NCBI GenBank assembly: GCA_963836775.1
Contig: CAWIKR010000003.1
Span: 1,488,001 to 1,552,000, forward strand
Direction of reading: 5' to 3'
DNA length: 64,000 nucleotides
DNA from: DASQPR01 sp963836775
GTDB lineage: Bacteria; Actinomycetota; Actinomycetes; Mycobacteriales; Micromonosporaceae
Below, piece by piece: positions 35,754-45,530 of this stretch (position 1 is the stretch's first letter; every line of letters starts with the position of its first letter). A model generated the notes under the pieces. The model saw only the letters and a list, made by a program, of their open reading frames with translations. It made no database searches and was not told the DNA's origin. The translations under genes were made by a program, and so were the position numbers.

Positions 35754-36518
35754 ATGAACCTACGCCGCCGGCTCGCCGTCACCGCCGCCCTGGCCGCGGG
35801 CGCCCTCGCGCTCGTCGCGTGTGGCCCGGCCAAGCACACCGAACAGCAGCGCTCGTCGATGTCGCCCAAGGACGCGCTGGCGGCCGCGATCGCGGATCTG
35901 TCCACCACCAGCTACGCCGTCGAGCTGACCAGCCCGGGCGACGACTCCCGCGAGGTCGGCGTGGTGGATCCGCGTACGCACACCGGCACTCTCAACGCCA
36001 CCGCGTCGTCCGGCACGCTGGACGCGGTGATGATGAGCCCGGACGTGTGGGTCCGCCTCGATCTCGGCGCCGCCAACGCGCAACTCGGGATCAAGAGCGA
36101 ATCCTGGATGAAGATCGACACCAGCAAGGTTTCCCATCCCAAGGCGCTGCCGTTCGATCTCAGTGACTTCTCCGACGCACTCGATCTCGGTGGCCTGCTG
36201 GCCGGCGTGACCGCCAACCGGACCGACGCCAATTCGTTCATCGGGACGATCGACCTCACCCGCGCCACCGGCGTCAGCGCGCCGGATCCGGATGTGGTGG
36301 CGAAGGCCGGCGCCAAGGCCCGGTCGGTGCCGTTCCATGCCACAGTCGATGACCTGGGACGGCTCACCCGGATCAAGATCGACGGTGGTTCGATCAATCC
36401 GGACCTGGCGATGGAGATCGCGTTCTCGGACTACGGTGCGGCTCCCGGAGTGACTCGACCGAACGACAACGAGATCGTCCCGACGCCGGACGCGGTCTAT
36501 CAGTTGCTCGCGCAGTAG
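35754..36518 (+). CDS. LppX/LprG-like lipoprotein
   Basis: Secreted lipoprotein of 254 residues with signal peptide and lipobox LVAC (Cys23). The mature domain, with SPKDALAAAIADLSTTSYAVELTS and the long beta-rich region to the end, resembles the LppX_LprAFG fold that binds lipids in mycobacteria. It may carry an envelope lipid, by family inference. ATG 35754 follows GGAGG nine bases upstream. It lies divergent from the DUF929/VKOR pair. Confidence 0.85.
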   Translation: MNLRRRLAVTAALAAGALALVACGPAKHTEQQRSSMSPKDALAAAIADLSTTSYAVELTSPGDDSREVGVVDPRTHTGTLNATASSGTLDAVMMSPDVWVRLDLGAANAQLGIKSESWMKIDTSKVSHPKALPFDLSDFSDALDLGGLLAGVTANRTDANSFIGTIDLTRATGVSAPDPDVVAKAGAKARSVPFHATVDDLGRLTRIKIDGGSINPDLAMEIAFSDYGAAPGVTRPNDNEIVPTPDAVYQLLAQ

Positions 36519-36575
36519 CGCCCCTGCGCCCCTGCACCCCTGCACCCCTGCGCCGCTGCGCCGCTGCGCCGCTGG
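36518..36575. repeat. 8-bp tandem array after the lipoprotein gene
   Basis: About seven units of GCGCCCCT, GCACCCCT and GCGCCGCT in succession, beginning at the last base of the TAG stop. This is a short, drifting array of the type that expands by slippage. Confidence 0.85.
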
Positions 36576-36593
36576 CCGCTCGCCGCGTGAAGC

Positions 36594-36618
36594 CCGCCAA
36601 GATCGGCGATCTTGGCGG
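36594..36618. repeat. Perfect palindrome CCGCCAAGATCG-g-CGATCTTGGCGG
   Basis: Twelve-base arms around a single base, 76 bases after the lipoprotein stop. Either a terminator stem or a binding site. The rest of the 311-base spacer to 36829 is unremarkable. Confidence 0.7.
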
Positions 36619-36829
36619 TCGGGCCAGTCCGGTCGCGGACGCGGCGACCTCGGATCTTGCGCACCGTCGTCGTGCGCCCGAGCCGACTTGCACTCACCGA
36701 TGGATCCGGCCCGCGCGGCGCGCCTGGGGCAACCAGCGAAGCGTCCGGCCGGCACCGACGCAAACGGTCATTCACCTGCGAAAACCCTGATCTGCGTGTG
36801 AGCGTAGAAGCACGGGGGAAGGGTGGCCG

Positions 36830-38494
36830 ATGCGTGTTCTGGGCGCGGCACTCTTGATGTGGTGCATGGTCGGTGCCGGTGTGTTCGTGCCCGCGCCGGC
36901 CATGTTCGCTGCGGCACCGACGGTCCCAGCGGCGCCGGTAGCGCAGGGGGTGCCGGCGACGCCGTCGGACCTCGCGGAGCCGGCCGATGTCGTCGTAGCC
37001 AAACCGGGCACCAATCTGCTGGTCAATCCGGGCGCCGAGGTCGGTCTGTGCAGCACCAGCGGGTACGACGCCATGACGCTGCCGGGCTGGACGGTCACCG
37101 ACGGGTCGCCGGACGCGCTCTGCTACTCCACTCCCGGGTTCGCGACATCGGCCGGCAACCGAGGCAAGGCCTACTTCGCCGGTGGCGCCACTGGCGACGG
37201 TGCCATGGTGCAGGCGGTTGACATCTCATCGGCCGCGCCCGAGGTGGACCGCGGCCTGGTGAAGGTTGACCTGAGTGGGGCGCTTGGCGGCTTCTCCACC
37301 CAGAACGACCGGGTACGCGTAACCGCCACCTACATCGACGCCGGCGGCTCGGTGCTCGACGCCATCGCCGTACCAGTGGTCACCAACACCTCCCGGGGCG
37401 GCGTCAGCGGTCTGATGCTCCAGCACGTCGACGGCCCGGTCCCGATCAGCACCCGCGAGATCGACGTGAGTGTCGAGTTCCTGTGGACCGCCGGCGACAC
37501 CACCGACGCGTACGCTGACGATCTCTCGCTCCGGCTCAGCACTCCGGTGACCATGCCGGCGCTGCAGCGGCCCCGGTCCAACGTGCCGAAGTTCGACCAC
37601 GTCTTCTTCGTCTTCATGGAGAACGAGAACTTCGCCGCGTCGGAGGCGCCGTCGGACACCGGCGACTACATCGTCGGCAACCCGGCCGCGCCCTATCTCA
37701 ATCGCGCCTTGGCCCGGCAGGGCTCGCTGCTCGGCCGGATGTACGCGACGACTCACCCGAGCGACCCCAACTATCTGGCCGTGACCGGTGGATCGACCTT
37801 CGGCTACACCACCAACCCGCGGGTCGGCGTCGACAAGATCGATGCCGTGCACATCGGCGACCGGTTGAGCGATGCCGGGAAGACCTGGGCCGGCTACGCC
37901 GGCGGTATGGCCTATCCGTGTGACATGACCACCCACAACAACGACCCGGGCGGCCACTACCTGCCGGACGACGAGCCGTTCATGCTCTACGCCGACGTGG
38001 TCGCCGATCCGTTCGTCTGCGCCGCCCACAACAAGCCGCTGGAGCAGCTGCCGATCGATCTGCGCCGGGCCGACACCACGCCGAACCTGGTCTGGTTCGC
38101 CGCCGACGACGAGCAGAACATGGAGGACGGCGGCGTTGCGATGGGCGACAAGTGGCTGAGCCAGGTGCTCCCGCAGATCTTCAAGTCGCCGGCCTGGACC
38201 ACCGAGCGGTCGCTGCTGATCGTGTCCTGGGACGAGGGCCACCGCAAGGCCTTCGGACCGGACTACCCGAACCACGTGGCGACCTACGTTCTCGGTTCCC
38301 AGGCGTCGGTGAAGGCCGGTTACGTGAGCCCGTTGCGGTACACCGACTACAGCCTCGGCGCCACCATCTGCGACGCGCTCGGCGTCCCGACCATGACGAG
38401 CAATGACGAGTACGCCGAACGCCTCTCGGACGTGTGGCAGCAGTCCAGTGGCGGCTCGCCGTCGGCCGGGGCGGCCTACCGCCGTCCGCGCTGA
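36830..38494 (+). CDS. Secreted phosphoesterase (acid phosphatase/phospholipase C-like)
   Basis: 554 residues with an N-terminal signal peptide (MRVLGAALLMWCMVGAGVF). A beta-sandwich, carbohydrate-binding-like region (about 60-245) precedes the phosphoesterase domain (from about 255). That domain has VFFVFMENENF, the substrate-site block THPSDPNYLAVTGG, and VSWDEG near the end, all features of the alkaline-phosphatase-like PLC/acid phosphatase group. It probably releases phosphate from external phosphoesters. ATG 36830 follows GGGAAGGG. It is convergent with the conservon. Confidence 0.88.
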   Translation: MRVLGAALLMWCMVGAGVFVPAPAMFAAAPTVPAAPVAQGVPATPSDLAEPADVVVAKPGTNLLVNPGAEVGLCSTSGYDAMTLPGWTVTDGSPDALCYSTPGFATSAGNRGKAYFAGGATGDGAMVQAVDISSAAPEVDRGLVKVDLSGALGGFSTQNDRVRVTATYIDAGGSVLDAIAVPVVTNTSRGGVSGLMLQHVDGPVPISTREIDVSVEFLWTAGDTTDAYADDLSLRLSTPVTMPALQRPRSNVPKFDHVFFVFMENENFAASEAPSDTGDYIVGNPAAPYLNRALARQGSLLGRMYATTHPSDPNYLAVTGGSTFGYTTNPRVGVDKIDAVHIGDRLSDAGKTWAGYAGGMAYPCDMTTHNNDPGGHYLPDDEPFMLYADVVADPFVCAAHNKPLEQLPIDLRRADTTPNLVWFAADDEQNMEDGGVAMGDKWLSQVLPQIFKSPAWTTERSLLIVSWDEGHRKAFGPDYPNHVATYVLGSQASVKAGYVSPLRYTDYSLGATICDALGVPTMTSNDEYAERLSDVWQQSSGGSPSAGAAYRRPR

Positions 38495-38798
38495 CCACTG
38501 GTCGCCGATCGCAGGGTGTGGGTCGCCGGGCACAGGTCGCCGGTCACGCCGGTGATAGCGGCGCGGTTCGCAGAGCCGGCACAGCGCCGGGCCGATCAAC
38601 CACTCGATCTGGTGGCCGGAACCGGTTCATGGCACGCGGCCTCGCCGGTTCTGGTGAGGTCGAGAGAACCGACCGCCGAGTCGGGCCGCGGCCGGGACGG
38701 GGGGTCGTGGATGTCCCGGCGGTCGACCTTCTGCCCGCGGCGACGTGATTTCGCCGCCAGAATTCCGGCGGCGCCGGGAGTTCGTCGCCAGAAATGAA

Positions 38799-38833
38799 GT
38801 CTCCCCGGTGTGGCGTCACACACCGGGGAGGAC
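38799..38833. terminator. Bidirectional terminator between phosphoesterase and conservon
   Basis: GTCTCCCCGGTGTG and CACACCGGGGAGGAC form a 14-bp stem with one mismatch and a small loop, followed by TTTAT on the plus strand. A second, shorter palindrome centred on GAATTC lies at 38752-38773. The rest of the 424-base spacer is empty. Confidence 0.8.
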
Positions 38834-38918
38834 TTTATGCTAACGGCGATTGCTGAGACGAACCATCGGCAATTTGACAGCGTTGCCGACGTCCAGCGGG
38901 AATACGCAGGTGGGCGGC

Positions 38919-39524
38919 TTAATGCGCCATCGCAGGCTGCCGTGGCCGATTCATCACATACTGCACAAGGTCGATCAGCGTCTGCTTGCCAGAATCACGA
39001 TCGCGTGCATCGCACATCACCACCGGCACGCCCGGGTCCAGGTCGAGTGCCGTACGAACCGAATCCACGCCGTACCGCTGGTGGCCATCGAAGCAGTTGA
39101 CCGCGACGATGAACGGCGTGTTGTGGCGTTCGAAGTAGTCGATCGAGGGGAAGCAGTCCTCCAGCCGCCGCGTGTCGGCGAGCACGATGGCGCCGAGGGC
39201 GCCGAGCGCGAGCTCGTCCCAGAGGAACCAGAAGCGGTCCTGGCCCGGGGTGCCGAAGAGGTAGAGCACGATGTCGCGGCCCAGGCTGATGCGCCCGAAG
39301 TCCATAGCCACGGTCGTGGTGCGCTTGCCTTCGACGCCGGTGGTGTCGTCCTCGCCGATGCCCGGATCGGTGAGGATCTCCTCCGTCTGCAAGGGCATGA
39401 TCTCGCTGACCGCGCCGACCAGCGTCGTTTTGCCTACGCCGAATCCGCCGGCAATAAGGATCTTGATCGCCGTGGGGATATGAGTTTCCGGCGCATCGCT
39501 GCGGTCAGAGCGATTGAAGGCCAT
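38919..39524 (-). CDS. Conservon GTP-binding protein CvnD
   Basis: 201-residue small GTPase, last gene of a cvnABCD cluster. Walker A/G1 is GGFGVGKTT (26-34), the G3-like segment is LFGTPGQDRF, and the G4 position reads AVNCFDG (NxxD variant), as in the CvnD/ATP-GTP-binding family. With CvnA, B and C it forms a membrane-associated signalling complex related to eukaryotic G-protein systems. Its start overlaps the cvnC gene by 20 bases. Confidence 0.93.
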   Translation of the reverse strand: MAFNRSDRSDAPETHIPTAIKILIAGGFGVGKTTLVGAVSEIMPLQTEEILTDPGIGEDDTTGVEGKRTTTVAMDFGRISLGRDIVLYLFGTPGQDRFWFLWDELALGALGAIVLADTRRLEDCFPSIDYFERHNTPFIVAVNCFDGHQRYGVDSVRTALDLDPGVPVVMCDARDRDSGKQTLIDLVQYVMNRPRQPAMAH

Positions 39525-39918
39525 GGATCACCGCCTGGAGGAGGTCGTCGTCGGGAGGGGTCTGGTGCTCCATCACTGTGATGGCATTGCGGTCGAGCAG
39601 ATCGCCGAGCAGCACCCGGACCACGCCCACCGGCCGGTCGAGATGGGAGGCGATCTCCGCGACCGAGGCCGCGGTGCGTACGCGATCCAGGATCGCCTGC
39701 TGCTCCGGGTGCACGTGGCGCCGGATCTCCGCCGCGGAGTCGGTTGCCACGATGTAGGTGAGCAGCTCAAACATGGCGGCGTCAGAGCGGGCCCGGCCGC
39801 CGGTGAGCGCGAACGAGCGGACCAGCGGACCAGCTGCGGCGTCGACCCAGCCGTCCGGGGCCGGTTCCGACCATTCCGCGTCCACCGGCTCGGCACGCCG
39901 CCTGCGCGATCCAGCCAT
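39505..39918 (-). CDS. Conservon DUF742 protein CvnC
   Basis: 137-residue DUF742 protein. Signature segments are PLVRSFALTGGRAR, FELLTYIVAT and EHQQAILDRVRTAASVAEIASHLDRPVGVVRVLLGDLLDR-like helices, with a winged-helix look. It follows CvnB by 12 bases and overlaps CvnD, so the cluster is one operon. Confidence 0.92.
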   Translation of the reverse strand: MAGSRRRRAEPVDAEWSEPAPDGWVDAAAGPLVRSFALTGGRARSDAAMFELLTYIVATDSAAEIRRHVHPEQQAILDRVRTAASVAEIASHLDRPVGVVRVLLGDLLDRNAITVMEHQTPPDDDLLQAVIHGLQSL

Positions 39919-39930
39919 GGCCCGGCCCGC

Positions 39931-40344
39931 CTAGCCCACCTGAGTGGGCGTTGATCGACGCGGCGGGGTGGCCAGCGTGTGGCCGATCCGCTCGATCAAC
40001 AGCGCCATCTCGTAGGCGATCAAACCGATGTCGGAGTCGGCCTCGCTGAGCACGGCCAGGCAGGTGCCGGCCGCGGCCGAGGTGATGAAGAGGAACGCCG
40101 CCTCCATCTCCACGATGGTCTGCCGCACCGGTCCGCCGCGGAAGTGCCGGCCGGCGGTGCGCGCCAGACCGGAGAAGCCCGCGGCGACCGCGGCCATGTG
40201 CTCAGCATCGGGTCGGGACAGATTTCCGGACTTGCCGATGAGGATGCCGTCGACGGAGAGAACAACCGCCTGCCGGGCCGCCGGAACTCGGTCGATCAGA
40301 TCGTTGAGCAGCCAATCCACGCCGGTGGTCTCAGTTATCGTCAT
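39931..40344 (-). CDS. Conservon roadblock/LC7 protein CvnB
   Basis: 137 residues of roadblock/LC7 fold (LNDLIDRVPAARQAVVLSVDGILIG...AAFLFITSAAAGTCLAVLSEADSDIGLIAYEMALLIERIG). In conservons this subunit binds the kinase and the GTPase. ATG 40344 is the family start and overlaps the CvnA stop by 14 bases; the long upstream open frame is antisense noise from CvnA. Confidence 0.92.
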   Translation of the reverse strand: MTITETTGVDWLLNDLIDRVPAARQAVVLSVDGILIGKSGNLSRPDAEHMAAVAAGFSGLARTAGRHFRGGPVRQTIVEMEAAFLFITSAAAGTCLAVLSEADSDIGLIAYEMALLIERIGHTLATPPRRSTPTQVG

Positions 40345-42862
40345 TGCCTCCGCCTCTCGCCATCGGCGAGCCGCCATCAATGGCCGCCGATTGTTGCTGC
40401 GTGCCACCGGTCGGGGCGGCACCACCGTCCGCGGCACGGTGCGCGCCACCATTGGCCGACCGCTCCGCTGCGTGAACTGCCCCGTTGATGCCGTTGGTCG
40501 ATGCACTGCCGGCCGACGGCTCGTCCACTGGCCCGGATGACGCCACGGCCCGTCCGTGGTTCATACCGTTTTGGAACGATGCCAGCATGTTACGCATCTG
40601 CTCCGGCGTACGCGATGCGGCGACCGGTGGCACCTCGACCGTGTCGTCAATGCCCTCCGGCAGGGTCCGTGCCACGGTCGCCTGCCGGATCCGGATCGGC
40701 AGCCCGTCCGCGGTGCGGTTGCCGGCGGTCGGCGGCAGTTCACTGCCGGGCATCGGGGTCACCTCCGGTGTGGATCCGGTCTGCGGCTGCTGCGGTGCCG
40801 CCTGGTATCCGGCCGGCTGGCTGACGCCCGACAGCGCCATCAATCGGCTCGCCGCGGCCGGACGGCTGTCCAGCGCGCCGCCGTCGGCCACCACCACGCC
40901 GTCGATGGCGTCCCGCTGTGCCGGCACGGTGGGGGCGACGACGATGTCATTGGGGAGCAGGGTCACCGCGGCCAGGCCGCCATAGGCCGACCGCCGCAGG
41001 CCGACCCGGATGTTCTGGCGCGCGGCCAGCTTGGCGACCACGAACAGGCCGAGCCGGGAGCTGTTGGCCGGGTCGAAGTCCGGTGGCACGGCGAGGCGGG
41101 CGTTGGCATCCTCCATCGCCTCCGCACTCATGCCCAGGCCGCGGTCCTCGACCTCGATCGCGAGACCGTTCGGAACCACGTACGCGGTCAGCGTCACCGG
41201 GCTGCCCGGCGGCGAGAACATGGTGGCGTTCTCCAGGAGCTCGGCGAGCAGGTGCACGACGTCGTTGACGGCGCGGCCGACCAGCGACAGATTCGGTGGC
41301 ACCGCGACGTTGATCCGCGCGTATTCCTCTACCTCGGATGCCGCGGCCCGCAGCACGTCGGCGATCGGGACCGGCGTCCGCCAGCCGCGGCCGGGCGTCG
41401 AGCCGGCCAGGATCACCAGGTCCTCGGCGTGCCGCCGCATACGGGTGGCGAGGTGGTCGACCCGGAACAGTTCTTCCAGCTCCTCCGGATCGGTGGCCCG
41501 GCGCTCCATCGCGTCGAGCAGCGCGAGCTGCCGGTGCAGCAGGGTCTGGCTGCGCCGCGCGATGTTCAGGAACACCTGGTTGAAACCCTGGCGAAGGTTG
41601 GCCTCGTGCACCGCGGAGGCGATCGCGGTGCGCTGCACCCGGGTGAACGCCTCGCTCAGCTGCCCCAGCTCGTCGGCGCCGACGGTCAGCGGCGGCGCTT
41701 CGCTCTCGACGTCGACCGGTTGACCGGTTCGGAGCCGCTCGACCACCGACGGCAGCCGATCCATCGCCAGCGTCAAAGCCTCGCCGCGGAGGCGGACGAC
41801 GCGGCGCAGCAGGTTCCGGGCGGTCAGCCAGGAGAAGATGATGAGCACCAGCAGCATCAGCGTGCAGGCCACGATCACCAGGATCACGGTGGCGCGGCGC
41901 GAGCTGGCGGCGTCGCCGGTCGCGTTGATGACATTGGTCGCGATCTGACCGTTGACCTGCTGCACCGCACCGAAGACCGCGTTGAAGTCGTCCTGGAACT
42001 GGGCGTAGTTGACCTTCGGGCGGTTTCCGATGTCCGGGTTGGCGAGCAGCGCGTCCTCGACCGACGTGATCCGCTTGGCGGCATCGCCTGCCATCACGTG
42101 CTTGTAACCCGCCAGTGCATCACCGGTCAGACCGGCGGACGCGTCGGCATACATCTGGCGTTGCTTGGCGATCGCGCCGACGATGTCGGTGTAATCGCGG
42201 GTCGTCATCATGCCGGCGGTCGCGACGCCCAGGATCAGCGCGTCTTCGCGGGAGAACATCTCCCCGGCGCTGGCCATCGCGACCACGGTCGCCGCCTGGT
42301 CGGCCAGCACGTGGTCGTCGAGGCTCCCGATCGATCGGTAGACCGCCAGCAGGTTGTCGGCAATGCCGTTGTAGAAGGTCATCACGGCGGCGCGGCTCTC
42401 GCCGGTGGTCACCGCCTTGCGAGCCGCGGGCATCTTGGCCAGCGCGTCGTTCAGGCGGGCCAGCGCGGCCTTGGTGCGGTCGTTGGCGGCGTCCTGGAAG
42501 CTCTTGACGGAGGTGAGCTTGGCCAGGTCGGCGATCCGGCCGTCGGTGGCCTGCTGCGCCTGCAGCAGCGCCTGGGTGTCGCTCGGCTGGTGACCCTTGG
42601 TGCTCACGTATTGCACCGAGTGCGCCCGCTCCACCTCGAGCAGGATCAGCACGTAGGCGGTCGGGACACCGGCGGCGTCCACACTGGTCTTGGCGTCGGC
42701 GAGGTTCTTCGCCGGGCCTATCGCGATCGAGACCGCGAACGCCGACATGGTGACCAGCGGCAACAGTGGAGCCAAGAGCAGCGCGACAATCTTTGCGCGG
42801 ATGGAGAAGCCACGCCGGGTCGGCGCCGGCGACCCGATGCGAATCGATCCGAGTTGGCTCAT
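40331..42862 (-). CDS. Conservon sensor kinase-like protein CvnA (nitrate/nitrite-sensor type)
   Basis: 843-residue membrane protein, first of the operon. Two transmembrane helices (about 25-47 and 325-347) flank a large outer NIT-type helical sensor domain. HAMP-like (about 348-410) and HATPase_c (about 510-630) domains follow, with the N-box HLLAELLENATMFSP and G-boxes VEDRGLGMS and GLGLFVVAKLA-type (here RLGLFVVAKLA). No clear phospho-acceptor histidine block is present, as is typical for CvnA. A Pro/Gln/Ala-rich tail of about 200 residues ends the protein. About 440 gene-free bases lie upstream. Confidence 0.92.
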   Translation of the reverse strand: MSQLGSIRIGSPAPTRRGFSIRAKIVALLLAPLLPLVTMSAFAVSIAIGPAKNLADAKTSVDAAGVPTAYVLILLEVERAHSVQYVSTKGHQPSDTQALLQAQQATDGRIADLAKLTSVKSFQDAANDRTKAALARLNDALAKMPAARKAVTTGESRAAVMTFYNGIADNLLAVYRSIGSLDDHVLADQAATVVAMASAGEMFSREDALILGVATAGMMTTRDYTDIVGAIAKQRQMYADASAGLTGDALAGYKHVMAGDAAKRITSVEDALLANPDIGNRPKVNYAQFQDDFNAVFGAVQQVNGQIATNVINATGDAASSRRATVILVIVACTLMLLVLIIFSWLTARNLLRRVVRLRGEALTLAMDRLPSVVERLRTGQPVDVESEAPPLTVGADELGQLSEAFTRVQRTAIASAVHEANLRQGFNQVFLNIARRSQTLLHRQLALLDAMERRATDPEELEELFRVDHLATRMRRHAEDLVILAGSTPGRGWRTPVPIADVLRAAASEVEEYARINVAVPPNLSLVGRAVNDVVHLLAELLENATMFSPPGSPVTLTAYVVPNGLAIEVEDRGLGMSAEAMEDANARLAVPPDFDPANSSRLGLFVVAKLAARQNIRVGLRRSAYGGLAAVTLLPNDIVVAPTVPAQRDAIDGVVVADGGALDSRPAAASRLMALSGVSQPAGYQAAPQQPQTGSTPEVTPMPGSELPPTAGNRTADGLPIRIRQATVARTLPEGIDDTVEVPPVAASRTPEQMRNMLASFQNGMNHGRAVASSGPVDEPSAGSASTNGINGAVHAAERSANGGAHRAADGGAAPTGGTQQQSAAIDGGSPMARGGGNDDN

Positions 42863-43304
42863 GCGAACGAAACCTGTCGTTGAGGGGATGCGTTTGCTGC
42901 CAGGCTGCTGCCTTCGCTCGTCCCTCGCTGCGCATGCAGCCGGAGCCGGCCGGAGGCACCGGCCCTCACGTGGGCCAAGTCTCCGAGATGCTACCTATGT
43001 GATCGATGTATCGCACTATCGGGGATGGACATTCATCGTTAAGTTGTCGCTGACCTGCGCTGGGTGAGCAAGGGATCGCGCTGAGTCGCATAGCCGATAA
43101 CGGAATGCGACCGATGACGCACTCACTGTCCTGGTCAAGCTCGGCGCGCTGATCGGTCTCGGTCTCGCCATGCGGGCAGCGGCCACGACGTCGGAGACGT
43201 CGTTCTCCGCGAATTCGCCAATCGGGTACGCACGAATTGCACGCCGGTGATTTCGCCACCCGGTTCGGCGGTGACAAACCGCGACCGCCTGGAGCCGCGT
43301 CCGG
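42863..43304. other. Gene-free upstream region of the conservon
   Basis: About 440 bases between the convergent-running ARMT1-type gene and the cvnA start, both on the minus strand. No supported ORF and no clear hairpin; contains the A/T-richer stretch ATGTGATCGATGTATCGCAC around 42998-43016, a plausible place for the operon promoter. Confidence 0.4.
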
Positions 43305-44483
43305 CTAGAGCCGCGCCACCACCATCGCGTAGCGGCCACTCTTGCGCCAGTCATCCCCGGTGGCGTCGAGCCGGTGGACCTGGTCCGAGTCGAGTCCCGC
43401 GACGACGTCCGACTTGAGCGTTCGCAGCGACACCAGCGGCGTCGGAAAATAGCCGGTCAGCTCGGCGAATGGTGTGGTCGGCGGCCACATCCGGTCCTCA
43501 ATCAGACGCCGGTAGTTCAGGTCACCCTTGAGGATCGTCAGACCTGATCCGCCCACCACCGCCGCCAGTTCCGCAACCTGTTCCCGATACGGCACCGGCG
43601 CGCAGAACATGGACGCCGCCGAGACGGTGAACCGCCCGCCGGCGAGCGCTCGCCGCAGTCGCTCGGCGGCCGTGGCAACGGCGGCCGGACCGGTCTCGAT
43701 CCGGTCCAGGGCGGCGGTCACGTCGTCTGTGATCGCGTCCGAGACGAAATACGGGTACGGCTTGACGTGCAGCGCGACCGAGCCGGCCAGCCCCTCGGTG
43801 AGCAGCATGTCGATCAGCATCAGGTCCGGGATCAGCTCGCGGCCGGCGTTGTCGGCGATCACCGTCATCGTCATCGGTGCCTGCCGGTTCGCGTACGCCC
43901 AAACCGCCTGGATGTCGTCGATGACGAGGCGGGCGACGGCCGTGCGCCCGGCGGCGTCCGGTTTGGACAGATTGAATCCGAGGTCGGCGCGGTTGCCCCA
44001 GAGCGCCGCCTGAACCAGCGCCGGGAACCGCTCCCCGGGAGGCCGATCCAGCACGCCGGCGAACGAGGCCAGTTCGTCGTCGACCGCGGTGGCGTTCAGC
44101 TCGGCGGCCTTGACCGGCCCGAACGGGTCGACCCGGTGCCATGGCCCGGCATCGAAGTAGCGAACCGTCTCGAGCAGCCTTCGGTAGAAGTAACTCTCCG
44201 CCCACAACCACGGCAGATCGGTCCAGCGGCGGCCGATGTAGCCGTGGTTCCATCGGACGTTCCAGTCCTCCGCGTCGGCGGCGCGGTCCGGCAGCGGCCG
44301 AACCAATCCCGTGGTGATCTCGGTTTCGAAGTCGTCCAAGGCGGCCTGGATCGCCGGGGGATAGGGATGGGCGGAGCGGGTGGCCGCGATCAGCGCCGGG
44401 TGCCGCTGCATGAGCACGCTGTGGGGAAAGCTGCCCGGCACGTCGGCGAGAATGACCGGCGCGGGCGTTCCGGAGGTCGTCAT
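43305..44483 (-). CDS. ARMT1/DUF89-type damage-control phosphatase
   Basis: 392-residue member of the ARMT1 branch of DUF89, metal-dependent phosphatases thought to remove damaged phosphometabolites. Key blocks are TVIADNAGRELIPDLMLIDML (about 198-217, with the metal-binding Asp-Asn), SAASMFCAP, and LTILKGDLNYRRLIEDR (from about 328, with Lys-Gly-Asp-Asn). No CxxC motif is present. ATG 44483 lies eight bases from the divergent ATG 44491, so the promoters overlap. Substrate unknown. Confidence 0.9.
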   Translation of the reverse strand: MTTSGTPAPVILADVPGSFPHSVLMQRHPALIAATRSAHPYPPAIQAALDDFETEITTGLVRPLPDRAADAEDWNVRWNHGYIGRRWTDLPWLWAESYFYRRLLETVRYFDAGPWHRVDPFGPVKAAELNATAVDDELASFAGVLDRPPGERFPALVQAALWGNRADLGFNLSKPDAAGRTAVARLVIDDIQAVWAYANRQAPMTMTVIADNAGRELIPDLMLIDMLLTEGLAGSVALHVKPYPYFVSDAITDDVTAALDRIETGPAAVATAAERLRRALAGGRFTVSAASMFCAPVPYREQVAELAAVVGGSGLTILKGDLNYRRLIEDRMWPPTTPFAELTGYFPTPLVSLRTLKSDVVAGLDSDQVHRLDATGDDWRKSGRYAMVVARL

Positions 44484-44502
44484 CGACTCTATGCTCCACC
44501 AC

Positions 44503-45105
44503 ATGACGCGCCCGGAACGACAGGTCGACGAGATCGAGTTCGGCGGCCCGCGTCCTGGTCGTCGCGGTCTGCTGCCGATCCTTTTCGTGCTCGCGCTGAT
44601 CGCGGCCGGAGCGCTCGCCGTATGGCAGCGGCACACGCCAGACCGCCATCCTGCCGCCGCCATCGCGTCTTCCACCCCGACGGTCGAAGCGGTCCCGGAC
44701 GCGTCGTTCACGATCGCGCTCGGTGGCGGCGTGACGACCGACACCGACGGGTCGCGGTTCGCGGTGGCGATCCCGATCCGGAATGTCGGCCGCGAGCCGG
44801 CGCACGTCGCGACGATGCGGATAACGATGCCGGCGGGCTACACGGATGTCCGGATGGGCTTGGTCCCGTCGACCAGGAACGGAGACGTCGACCTGACCAA
44901 GGCGGCCGCCTGGCAGCAGACCATGGACGTGGCATCCGCAGAGGCGATCGAGCTCGTATTCCAGGGCCGCATCCGATGCCCGACCAGGACGCCGAGCATC
45001 GAACCGACCGTGGAGCTGGCAGTCAACGGCGAGCCGCTGGTCTTGCCACTGGTCACCACGCCGGCATGGGAGGAACTGGTCGGCGACGGTTCGTGCCGGA
45101 GTTAG
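44503..45105 (+). CDS. Membrane-anchored protein of unknown function
   Basis: 200 residues: a short basic N-terminus, one transmembrane helix (about 24-43) and an extracytoplasmic beta-rich domain with two cysteines (RIRCPT and GSCRS) near its end. I recognise no family. ATG 44503 is preferred because TATGCT lies seven bases upstream; ATG 44491 is also in frame. It is divergent from the ARMT1-type gene and followed by decayed sequence. Confidence 0.75.
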   Translation: MTRPERQVDEIEFGGPRPGRRGLLPILFVLALIAAGALAVWQRHTPDRHPAAAIASSTPTVEAVPDASFTIALGGGVTTDTDGSRFAVAIPIRNVGREPAHVATMRITMPAGYTDVRMGLVPSTRNGDVDLTKAAAWQQTMDVASAEAIELVFQGRIRCPTRTPSIEPTVELAVNGEPLVLPLVTTPAWEELVGDGSCRS

Positions 45106-45165
45106 AACTCCTAACACAATGAGCCTTCTCCAACTTGATGGTCGTGGTGGTGCGCTCGTTGAGGG

Positions 45166-45440
45166 TCATACCCCGCGTCGTGCGTTGAGCCACTCGGCGT
45201 CACTCCACCGCACGGGGATCGCACCGATCGGCGGTAGCTCAAGTCGCGGGTCATCCGCCTGCGGCAGGCACACGAAGTGGTCACCGTTGAGCAGGGGCAC
45301 CCCTCGATCGGTCGGCAATGATGTCCAGGACGGCCTTGGCGGTATCAGGAAACTCGCTCAGGCGTTCCAGCCTCACTTGGTCTGGTCGTCAACGGTCTGC
45401 AGTACGCGGACGGCGGTGATGATCGCGATCGCGCAGTGTG
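45166..45440 (-). pseudogene. Coding relic in the spacer before the reductase gene
   Basis: On the minus strand two short coding-like stretches in different frames follow each other: VRLERLSEFPDTAKAVLDII and, one frame over, LLNGDHFVCLPQADD...VRWSDAEWLNARRGV ending in TGA at 45166. Amino-acid composition looks protein-like, and a single indel would join them. I do not recognise the family. The 425-base spacer shows nothing else. Confidence 0.35.
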
Positions 45441-45530
45441 TGCTACCAGAAGCTTCGCCCTATGTGGACGATCGTGTCGACCCGTGATCATCAGGTTGGA
45501 AAGGCTTGATGATCTATGGCGCGGTGACCC

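Noticed and set aside
40556..42883. Plus-strand open frame of 775 codons antisense to the conservon kinase gene
   Set aside because: Its composition is that of a mirror frame in GC-rich DNA; the minus strand encodes a clear CvnA with all domains.
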